Source: Ophiura sarsii
Taxonomy: Eukaryota > Echinodermata > Ophiuroidea > Amphilepidida > Ophiuridae
Reading direction: 5' to 3'
DNA length: 64,000 nt
Assembly (NCBI GenBank): GCA_035610835.1
Contig: CM069449.1
Coordinates: 64,008,292 to 64,072,291, forward strand
Below, piece by piece: positions 54,169 to 64,000 of the stretch; position 1 is the stretch's first letter, and every line of letters begins with the position of its first letter. The translations under genes and the position numbers were made by a program. The notes under the pieces were generated by a model that saw only the letters and a list, made by a program, of their open reading frames with translations, was not told the DNA's origin and made no database searches.

Positions 54169-54699
54169 GTAGGTAGTAATGTACCAAAATGTTTTACAAA
54201 ATTGAATGATAAAACATTGAATGAAACATTTACATGTACTTGAAATAAGACAATGATGGATGTATGTTAAAGGCAATTATATTGATGCCGATATGTTCGT
54301 GTACAGAACTTTTGTGTATTACAGATAATTTGCAGTTGTTCGAATGAATATGGTTGCTGACATATGATGTAATACAAATCCATTGAAAATATTTTTGCAG
54401 GTCTTTTGATTTTGAGGGCTCATATTAGGGGTCAAAATACACAGGGCTGATTTCCCCCTACCTCCCCATTTTTCACAAAATAACCTCCATAGTAAACGTA
54501 TTTGTGGCAATGGCAAAATGCACACACGTCACAGGGTCTACTTTTTCAAAAGTTTTTAAAGTTTCCCTTATTGGAAAAAACTATTTTGACCTCTGCTTTA
54601 TATTAATTAGCCAAATCGATCCTTAGGGGTATTTAGGGGGTCAGCAAAATTCCGGCACAGATAGTGAAATCAATGTCATGGGCCTGGTACATTAGTCTA

Positions 54700-55415
54700 A
54701 AGGTCCGTTCATACTCATCGTTATGCATCGGCCGACGTTGCTGGAAGAAAGTTTACATTGCTTCAATTCGTGTGTCGATTTCTGTCGACGTCGGGCGATT
54801 CGCAACGACAGGAGTGTTGGCTCATGCTTAAATGGGGTAGTGCTGAAATCAGAATCTGATATAAGGCACGCTCATACTACTGACATCGTTGCGCATTGGA
54901 AGATGTTGGTAGATAATGAAAGTTGATATTGTTTCAACACACGTACCGAAACCTGTCAAATCTAAATTCTTGTTACTTTTAGTGTTGAGCAGTAAACTTT
55001 ACACTGCTCTGGAGTTGATCAGATCAGCAGGTTAAAAGCCATAAAATGGCTGCTCAAAAGGGTCCTTAGACTCCCGTACCGGATATCTGCCAACGTCGGC
55101 CGATGCGCAACAACGGGAGTTCTAACGCGTCATTCGACAGCTTAGCAAATGAATTCTTGCCATTTTGTGTAACTCAAGTTTTCACTGTTCTGGAGTTAAT
55201 TGTAGGTTATAAGTCATAAATAAAATGGCTGCTCTCAAAAGCGTGATTCGACTCTCATACCGGATATCTGCCAACGTCGGCTGTAGCGCAACAACAGGAG
55301 TTACTCCTTCATAAGTCAGCTTATCAGCTTAGCAATTTAATTATTTTAGTGCCATTTAGTGTTGCACAATTGTTCACTGTTCTGGAGTTGATCGGCAGGT
55401 TAAAAGTCAAGATTC
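54700..55415. repeat. ~190-bp satellite, two to three units plus an inverted fragment
   Basis: CACTG.TCTGGAGTT.AT, AAAATGGCTGCTC.AAAG, CGGATATCTGCCAACGTCGG and GCGCAACAAC.GGAGTT recur in order at about 54990, 55175 and 55375 (partial). A fragment at 54710-54752 (ATCGGCCGACGTTGCTGG) is in the opposite sense, so the whole may be a TIR element with internal repeats. Confidence 0.75.
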
Positions 55416-55499
55416 TGTACTAAAGCTTTCTGACTTCTTGGCCGTTCAATTTCAGAAGTTAATTTTACGCCTCATTTGTAAACATTATCACTTGCAAAC

Positions 55500-55700
55500 A
55501 AAAACACTAATTCAAAAATACAGAGAGATAAAAACCGAATATTTCTCACCAATTTATAACTGATCAAACAAACTATAGGTGTACTTTGCATCATGCGTGT
55601 GATGCATACTCTTGGATTACTTTTGGGCGCGGAGACATACAAAACCCTGCATATTCTTCCCAATTTGGAACGGACTAAGCTATTATAACGATTACAAATG
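55500..55700. repeat. Relatives of the FBL-intron repeat body
   Basis: Two adjacent copies of a word set found in 20695-20800 and 23760-23860: CTTGGATTACTTTTGGGCGC, GAGATAAAAACCGAATATTT and ACTGATCAAACAAACTA. Low identity, non-coding. Confidence 0.5.
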
Positions 55701-55719
55701 ACAACACGCACACAATGAA

Positions 55720-58700
55720 GTCAACTTTTAGAAAGTAATCCAACTAAAATCACCATGATTACTTCTGTATCTATTGTCAATAAAAAAGAGAACAGTTTGA
55801 GGGTTTTTAAAAAAGAAGATTTTTGGTTTGTAACTTTACTAATTAATTGGAGACTTCTGACAGGTTTATTTAATCAGTGTCAATGTTTGCTACACAGAGT
55901 GGCGTTAAAATATCACTATATACATATAATCCACTCTCTTATTAACTAAAATAGACTGAAGGGTCTGCAGTGACGTCAATGACGTAATTTATGTGCATTA
56001 TTTTCTATTTATATAACATCTCGTTCCAGAGCGCATCGCTTAATTATGCGTAGCATTTGAATTCTGAATATTGTACCAACAGACTTATGGATGGATGACA
56101 GTCTCTTTGAACTGAGCTCTCTCTAGCCATGTTGAAGTTTGGTAGTAGTATTATCCTCACATATATCTTACCCATTTGATAAAAGGATCTTCTTAAAAAC
56201 TAAAACATTAAATCTTAGGTCATTGCATCATAAAAGAATGTGTTTTTTTCTTCTAAATTTGAAAAGAAATTTAAGAAATCACACTGCCACCTCACTTCAA
56301 TAATAAATAAAAGTTGCATAGCATTGCCTGGTATGATAAGGATAGGAATAGCGGAATGGAATCAGACGCTGTTTGCTTACTCTACAGTGACGAATTAGAC
56401 CGACCGAGGTAGTCGGCGAAGCTTTCAGCAACTATTTTTAGTCTAGGATAGTAGCTCTGAGGAAAAAAAGGAGTGAGGACTTATAGAGAAGCCTAAATGG
56501 TGTAATGACTAAATGATAGCTAATTTGATTTGGAAATATTAACAGAGTTGGCCTTACAATAAAATAATTATTATAACTAGAGTTCCTTGTTCTGGGAAAT
56601 TCCCCTTTCGCCTCGGCCATTCAGGATGTATTTGTAAGATATTAAATATTGATAATAACAAAATAACAGTAAGCTATTTTTATACTATTACATGGCACAT
56701 TTAGGGAAAAGGAAATACTAATTCTAAAAAACATTAGGTCTGTCTCACATACATTTGGGAAAATAGCTATGCAATATGCGTTTTTTTATGATTTCGTTTA
56801 AATAGAAAAAATAGCTACTATGCTAAATGCAGAAAGTCCTTTTCTTTCTTTTTCGCCACCCTTTTGGAGAATGTTTGTTTATTTTAAAAACACCCCAAAA
56901 CAAAATTGGGCTCATCCCGTAGGATTATACAGTAAAAGTGACTCCACATACTTAGGGTCAGGAACATTTTGCAAAAAAGCTAAGTGCTCTTATTTTTTAA
57001 AAATCCAACAATCCAAAATCCAGCTCATTTCACACACCACCAATGCCCGCGGGCTTCTGAGACGAACCTTTTTTTTGCTTTATGTGAGACGGATCTTTTT
57101 TCTTTCTTGGCCTAATTGCAGTCTAATGTTCCTGCATGTGCTACATGATATCATGTATACACAGTGATTTATCCTGGGAAATCCCCGGTTTCAAGGATAT
57201 TCCCAAAGTTCACTTGTTGAGCCACTCTAGATTTATTGGATAGGACTGAATGATGTTATTGATTTATTTATGTTGTGTTGATAACAGTGAATTGATTGAC
57301 ACATTAAGTGAAGGTCTGAAGGAATGTCTTGCATGTATTGCAGCTCGTTCGTTGATGTTCCTGTGAAGCAGGCTTCTCGTTTAAGTTTGAAATAAGTCCA
57401 TGTGGACGCAAGTATGTCGATGAGGTAATGTGTGCGTCCATGAGCCGATTGTTAGGGTGCCATCTATTGTCAAACTTAATCCAAGATGGCAGATCTCCAG
57501 CCGATAAACCCGGAAATAAGAATTGGCGGCGAAATATGACATTTAAGCGAGCATAAGTGTGATAAAATGCACAGATTTGACTAAATAAACCCATTTCCAG
57601 TGAATCTCCACTTTAAATTTGCACTAATTACGAGGATTTAGCTGACAATTGTTTTTTTCTTCTAATGACTAATTAAGCTTATTATTTTGTCGAACTTTTA
57701 TTTTTGAGTTTGGACACAATGACTCGGGCTAACGGGAAGCCTGGCCTGCGTTGTAGCGTGTAAAAAATTGTAACAGCAACATCATCATTTTTTTTGACAT
57801 CTTGGAAAACACTTTGAGTATTGCTGATTTCTTACAAAAAGTACAGAATCTCTAGCATCATCATTATTAAAATCAATCGATAATTTGATCAAAACAGGTC
57901 TGTGCATGTATTTTATTGTGACTGAGACTTTTGTGGTGATCAGTAGATTTAGAGAACGAATACCACACCATCACATTATTTTAGATCTCTCCTCTCTTTC
58001 CGTCCAATCAGTCTTATCTTTGCATCAACTTGTTTGTATGATGAAAATGTTGATTACTGCTGACAAGACTTATTGTTTTTATCTAATTCAATTTTATATG
58101 GTAAAAATATCACGTTCTGGGGAATAAGTTCAGTGAGAGAGAAAAAATTGTATAATATAAAAAGAACACTGCCATCATTTCAAAATTAGAATTCAAATTT
58201 TAATGAGCTGCTGTTTGGAGAGCAATGTTGATTGAAGCTGAAGAAAACAATATTTGTATCATTTCTAATTATTTGTAAAAATCAAAATAGCCCTTTATTG
58301 TCTTTTAATTTGTTTTAAACAAAAACAAAATTAAATTACTTTTTATCCTTTTTATTGCGTCACGTCGTGTCAGAGACCTTTGTTTACATTTGCAAAAAGG
58401 TTGTAAAACTTGCACGAAGATCGGATGTGAAAATCAGCATTTTGTGTTAAAGATGATTATTAGATGGGCAAATATTTTTGATAAAGTATACATTTGACAA
58501 TTTGTGTGTGATGGTACCGTCTGTATTTGTCTTCAGAGAGCTGTGTTTGTGGTCAACGGCATGTTATTTTGTGACGTCACTCCGGGCTGACCTAGATAGG
58601 AAATTTGTAAAAACTTGGGGGGATGGATCTCCCTTGGCCCCTGTGTATTTTGAGCCCTGATGCTGTTTTCAGCAGTACGGTGACACAATTTGTTTGTGAG

Positions 58701-59430
58701 GCCACTGACGTTCATCCCTGACAGACGTAAAACGCGTCTCTTCACGTATAGTCCTGCGATGTATTGCATTATGTGTACTGTGCACTCGTCTGATTTTGTT
58801 AATCTGGATGACCATTGGATGCCGTTTTATGTGGATATTTTTGAGATAAAAATTATTTAGCTCTTCACACAGACAGCTACAGTAAAAAATTGCCAAAATA
58901 TTTTTGTGTTTAAATAAATGTATGTTTATTATAGTTTTAAATCGTAATGCCTCGGACCATTTCAGTATAATAAAGTTATAAACTCAAGATTGGACGGACT
59001 ATGCTTCTTCAAATTTTAATTTCACTGTGAAGTACCATTATCAGCTTCATGTTCTTGCTTCACAGAGTCTCATGTTAAAAAAATACCACATTTCTCATAG
59101 CTTTTTTTTCAGGTTGGCTTTTTTTGCATAGCACTTATTTCAATGATGTTACTCATAATTATCAATCGTCTGTCAAATATTCTAAATTCAAATGTTCGCC
59201 AATTGATATCAAGCAATGTACACAACATATAACACATACAAAACATAAGCCAAAAATCAACATCAACTTGATATTAGTTGGTTTAAAAATAGATGGTGTT
59301 AACGTAACAGTTAATGTTATTGTTAATGATTACATTCAGACTGTATGCTAATCACTGTCTGTCTACACACTAATCACACACAGACACATTGTCATGTATT
59401 TGTAGTTTCATTAAACGCTCATATAATGGG
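55720..59430. other. No recognisable gene
   Basis: AT-rich sequence. A member of the CCCCTGTGTATTTTGAGCCC family ends at 58661. TTGTTAGGGTGCCATCTATT at 57448 resembles 18494 in FBL intron 4. The 56990-57115 stretch has GAGACGAACC and GAGACGGATC words like the 21749 MITE end. Confidence 0.4.
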
Positions 59431-59435
59431 TAATT

Positions 59436-59920
59436 AATTTTTATTATTTTTAGTGCTCAAAACTAAGCTTTTTTTGCTTTTAAAAAGCGCAAAATACCTA
59501 TCCCTACATTATTCACACATCAACATCAGTGCATTGATTTGTCTAATTTCTCTGGAAACAACACACGCATTTATTGACCTATAGGTTATAATTATTGAAT
59601 TTATTGTGCTCAACGACATAAACAGAGATTACAAAAACAGACATACTCATAAAATATACAAACAAATACAATAATGGTCATTCATTTTATTATTTTTAGT
59701 GCTCCAAACGAAGCTTTTTTTGCATAATCCCTGTCCCTACATTATTCACACATCAACATCAGCGTATTGATTTGTCTAATTTCTCTCGAAACAACACACG
59801 CATTTATTGACCTATAGGCTATAATTATTGAATTTATTGTGCTCAACGACATAAACAGAGATTACAAAAACAGACATACTCAAAATATACAAACAAATAC
59901 AATAATGGTCATCATTCATC
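59436..59920. repeat. Tandem duplication, two ~245-bp copies
   Basis: TTATTATTTTTAGTGCTC, AAGCTTTTTTTGC, ATTATTCACACATCAACATC, TCGAAACAACACACGCATTT and GTGCTCAACGACATAAACAG occur in the same order twice. The second copy lacks a few bases in the middle. Confidence 0.9.
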
Positions 59921-59924
59921 AGTA

Positions 59925-62320
59925 AAAATAATATTGTCTTAAACTACAATTATCAACTACTGTACAATAATGATTTTTATTTTGATATCGGTTTTACTTA
60001 GTGTAAATGTGATTTCATTTATTCACAGAGTACATGTATTTCAGGAAGAGAAATGCGAAAAAAATATGTGAAGCTATATTCGATGGGATCTATTCTCGCA
60101 GAGATTCTGCCAAACAATTCCAGGGGAGTCCAAATCAATTCCCATTAATTGTTAACAATTGTGCACAAAGTATATGGAGAAGAATCTGAAGATTCATATG
60201 AAATCCGACAAGAATCTACATGGATTCAGTTTTTTCCCCGAAATTGGGGAAATTATGGTTGTTTTGGGGTAATGTTCGGGAAATGTAATTCTGGGAAATT
60301 CAAAATTTGTGATAATTTATATCTTAAAAGAAGAAAAGAGAATCTTTCCCCTTGTATTCTGTTTTCATACATGTTGGTGCCCCCGAAATAATATTAGACA
60401 GTTGCTAACCTTAGTCGACAATCACCCCTGGTCCATTTTGCTTTTTCAAAACACATAATGAGCGCCCTCTATATAGACTATTCATTATTCAATTCAAACC
60501 TACTCCCCTACGTTTCAATTTTTTTTATGCCGATTCCGGAGTTTCTCCCATGCATTATATTATATATCCTTGCCATACATTGGACCTCCATAACATTTGT
60601 TAAACAACCAACAATTGCACGGATATAGGCTATAGCAATTTTGAATATTTCAGGAAATCCTATCAAATTCCAGGAAATTTGGGATTCTATGCATTTTTAT
60701 GCAAGGAATTTTGTTTGAGGTGTGAAAGCACTGCATGGATTGTTGCAGCATGTGGCGTAATCCTAACCCTGTGAATAACCAGAGATGCCAGTTTTCAGGG
60801 GTTTTTTCACTCCAATTTTGCGCTCTTTTATTTGTTTTCGGTCCGTTTGGGGGCATTTTACTTGCTATTTCAGGGGTTTTACAACTTTCAGAGTTGTACT
60901 GACTGGCATGTCTCTGTATAACACAAATAATTTTAATTTGAATAATTTTCTGACTGGAGCTATCTATGCTCTATTGATCATTTTTTAAATGAATTTCATA
61001 CAGGGGAAATCTTCGCGAGATGCATTCTCAGATTCTTGTCTGTCGAAATTCTAATCTTATCATAAATACTGCTTATTATGTACACAACACAATCATTCCA
61101 CGCTATGCAGTAGAATTGCAAAGGTGAAAAATGGCAGTAACGAAACAACAGATTAGCATTCGGCATTAATTACTATCATCAAAATGATCAGACCGTTGGT
61201 GGATGTAAATATTTAAAGGTCAAAAAGGTGAAGAGAGAGATTTGAAACTGGGCTAGGTAAACAGTATTTCATACAGGCTGGCGGGAAAGATGGTGTTCTC
61301 CCACGGTTTATATTCCAATTTAGTACTAGTGTTGGTACAATTATTTTCAAACTTATAACAGGTGCCGATAATTAGAGATTAAGTCACCGTTTATACTTAA
61401 TTGGGTTTGGGTCTGTTTTTTGTATTATTATTGGAATTAAAGTAAATTGATACATCATTACTCGTTGAAATGATCCATTTGTAAAATAAATTGATAGTTT
61501 TATTATATTTCTAGTTTGTGAATTGTGACCCACAAGATGAATTAAGAAGAAGAAAAAAGAAATTAAAATGAATAAAAAGCAGATATATTATGATACAGAA
61601 ATCAATTACTTGCGTCCTCAAATACCCTGAAAGATCAGGAAGATTGTCATTGCCAGATACTACTCAAAAACACGTTTTCATCTTTCTTTATTGGTATGTA
61701 CTTCCTTCAATATTTTTTTATAGTCGTACTTGTCCACCTTTAACTAATTACGCATGCTTAAAACCGTTGAAATTTGGTAACATTTATTCCGTTACAGAAC
61801 AAAATTATTCACTTGGTTATTTGCTTCGATTAATGCATACCCTTTCGAGCTGTTTTATATTGGATCATTTTTAAGTGTTTCGATACTTTTTGTGAGGAGT
61901 TTAGGTATAATACGGTACATGCAATAGTCCTTTTGTAGTCCACCTATTGTAGGCCTAAGTGTATGGAATTTGAATGAACAATGAATGACACAGATATTGT
62001 CAGACCTAATCTCTTCAAATAATTTGCATACACTTTAAACATTGTGTTCAATCTGTGCATTGTGAATGCAAATAGGTTTGTTTAGGTTCATTGCACTTTT
62101 CATGTTTGGTAATTTCCACTTTCTGCAGGGTGAAATCACTTCTGACTAGATCAATGAAATCAATCAATCAAAGTTATTGATATTGATTACTCCCTGTATG
62201 AGCTACTTCATTTTCTGTTCCCATTGTTTGGGGGATTTTTATTCTGGAAAATTATGAAGTAGCACATCCGGATGATAAATTAATATCATTATTGCTGTTG
62301 TTGACATGACGATATCGCTT
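59925..62320. other. No recognisable gene
   Basis: AT-rich with short similarity to itself (GAATCTACATGGATTC-like words near 60220; GGAAATCTTCGCGAGATGCA near 61010). A 94-codon frame at 61590-61874 is unrecognised and not called. Confidence 0.4.
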
Positions 62321-62324
62321 ACAT

Positions 62325-62500
62325 CCCTCCATCCATATTGACATACTTTCCACAATCTCGACAAAAACTCAAATATAATAATTATGAGCTTTCTGAAATC
62401 AGGGTCTTTACCATCCATATCGACATACTTTGTCTTTCCACCATCTCTACAGAAACTCCAATATAATATGGGCTTTCTGAAATCAAAATCTGGGAATATG
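62325..62500. repeat. Tandem duplication (~85-bp period)
   Basis: CCATATTGACATACTTTCCA..ATCTCGACA.AAACTC..ATAT and GCTTTCTGAAATCA occurs twice (about 62331 and 62415). Confidence 0.8.
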
Positions 62501-62788
62501 TCAGACCTGTCCACAATCCGTCTGTTTAAAGCCTTAAACCACAAGTTGAATTATAATTCATAGTGTGAACATTCGTATATTTCAGCATGCATTTTCACAA
62601 TTGAAATGCATTTTCAGGGCAAAACAACTGAAGTGAAGTTCTATTGAATAAGGTCTAGTTCAAATTTTGATCTATCTTGACCCATGGCAGTGTCGGAATT
62701 GCGTCAAAGTTAGCAAGAATCTGTTTAAATTAGCGAGAATCTGTTTAGATTCTAGAGTTGCTGGATACTAATAGAAATTTGATGGTTA

Positions 62789-62836
62789 GGGAGCGATCAC
62801 TATTTACGCCAGGGGTGATGGGGGGGATAGAGGATT

Positions 62837-62868
<32 letters not shown>

Positions 62869-63084
62869 GTGGTGGACATTTTTTCATCGCCCCCTTTCTC
62901 GAACACTAACAAATTTCATGTCCCCCCCACCCCCTCCAGTACAGTATGCGCAATGCAAAAAGTTGTTGTCTTTGCCGGAAATAAAATGTGCTCCTCCCCC
63001 TTCATGTCTTAACAAAATGTTGTGTCCCCCCTGATTTCCAACCCCCATCCCACCCCACCCCTAGCGTAAATAGTGATCGCTCCC
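62789..63084. mobile_element. MITE with GGGAGCGATCACTATTTACG ends, TTA target duplication, poly-G core
   Basis: GGGAGCGATCACTATTTACG then C is exactly inverted at 63062-63084. TTA flanks on both sides (62786-62788 and 63085-63087). The core has a 22-G run and C-rich counterpart. Termini resemble GGGAGTGTTCATAAATA of the 28752 element. Confidence 0.85.
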
Positions 63085-63572
63085 TTAGGTAGAAAACTTG
63101 ACTATAACATTTAGGATGCTCAAAATCAAAAGTGAATGCAAATTTTAGACTCTTCTGTTCCGGATGGGTGTGGTGTGGTATTACTCGGAAGTGGGAGTTT
63201 CAGTTTGGTCTGGTAATTTTGATTTCATTCTGATAATATTTATTCATTCATGGTTGGCCTACACATGATGTGGGTGGGTACTTTGCCAACACCCAGATTT
63301 TGGAATTGTTGGTGGGATGACACATGGCAACACCCTTCTATTCCATCATCATCATTGGTCATCCGTGGACGAAATGGAGGAAGCAATCGCAACACACTGG
63401 GCCCAGAATTTTTTCTTCTTTTTCTAATGCGCATCAATAAACTAACGCGCACGGGAGCTTTGAGACGAATGATTTTTTAAATTTAGCCTATGTCTTTGGT
63501 TTTGTTCGCTATACTCGCCGTCAGTAAAATTAGCTGGCACTCATGTGGCCTAGCTATAAACCCTGAATCGGC

Positions 63573-63669
63573 ATAATTCTGTTATACCCTACACACCAAC
63601 ATCGGTAGTATGCGTCGTTCTTAAAAATCACGCACTATGAATACCCCTGTGAAGGGTATAACAGAATTA
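63573..63669. mobile_element. Very short MITE (~97 bp) with 21-bp TIRs
   Basis: TAATTCTGTTATACCCTACA then C is inverted as GTGAAGGGTATAACAGAATT then A, one mismatch. Inside: ACATCGGTAGTATGCGTCGT. A broken copy lies at 27880-27973. Confidence 0.85.
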
Positions 63670-63694
63670 CTCCCCTGAATCATGTATTTTATTA

Positions 63695-64000
63695 AAGGCC
63701 TGTTCAGACGGCCACTATTGCATGCATTAAGATCGAGAATAGTTATTCTCGAGCTTAATTATTTTTTTATGCTAACCCAGACGACAAACTGAAACCTCGA
63801 GTATAGCGATTATTACTGCGGTAGCTTAAGGTTAACTCAAGGTCATGCGACTCTTCATTTTGCGGTAAGACCTTGTCTTAAATCTCACTCGCGGTTAGCA
63901 TTACGGAAGGATTCACATGGTGCACACTCTTGGTTAGCTCTAGGTAAGTGCCTCGGGGTTAGTTAACCGTAAGATCTTCGGGTTAGTTAACTGTAAGATC
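63695..64000. other. Right edge; start of another repeat
   Basis: The stretch is rich in GGTTA(G/A)/TAACC words and ends with two copies of GGGTTAGTTAACYGTAAGAT at 63956-64000, cut by the window edge. TTCAGACGGCC near 63704 resembles the start of other CCGTTCATACTC-type repeat ends. No gene is visible. Confidence 0.4.

Overview
This window is metazoan nuclear DNA: intron-rich, AT-rich, with long homopolymer G/C tracts and very many short inverted-repeat transposons. The clear genes are animal genes with GT-AG introns. Repeat style (tRNA-headed SINEs, fragments of LINE reverse transcriptase with the 'RSFSYRG..WN.L' and 'GDRAFA.APR' C-terminal signatures, frequent TAGGCCTA words) suggests a marine invertebrate deuterostome, perhaps an echinoderm. 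That placement is inference only. There is a 100-N assembly gap at 28082-28181.

Genes. (1) 62-399, minus: first coding exon of a GH35 beta-galactosidase-1-like protein (GLB1L2/3 type); the rest lies left of the window. (2) 10827-24197, plus: a complete fibrillarin gene (FBL), the box C/D snoRNP 2'-O-methyltransferase. I traced ten coding exons whose phases all agree: 351 codons with every exon, 306 if the first glycine-arginine exon is skipped. (3) 53997-54168, plus: a CpG-rich first coding exon of an unrecognised gene whose intron runs off the right edge; a CCAAT-box region at about 52.5 kb may be its promoter. Two weaker first-exon candidates on the minus strand (1184-1292 and 7174-7315) are listed with low confidence.

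Everything else is mostly repeats. 0.5-10 kb: a degenerate CGCG-hairpin repeat, a decayed LINE split by a 1.88-kb DNA element with a TA target duplication, a foldback element, and a 1.2-kb array of CCCCAGATAAGG words in both orientations. 10.8-24.2 kb: fibrillarin, with most larger introns carrying MITEs. 26.7-27.4 kb: a foldback. 28.37-31.69 kb: a multi-layer nest of inverted-repeat elements that also holds the most unusual item, a SINE-like insertion starting exactly at nucleotide 1 of a U1 snRNA-like sequence, ending in an A-rich tail and flanked by a 13-bp target duplication. 32.2-34.2 kb: a 565-bp near-perfect palindrome, then another CGCG-hairpin block with a nested TIR element. 37-50 kb: MITEs, foldbacks, two LINE 3' ends, a 40-bp minisatellite and a tRNA-headed SINE. 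54.7-64 kb: a ~190-bp satellite, a 250-bp tandem duplication and small TIR elements.

The host genes are unrelated to each other; the unifying theme is dense, nested, non-autonomous transposons around and inside a housekeeping gene.
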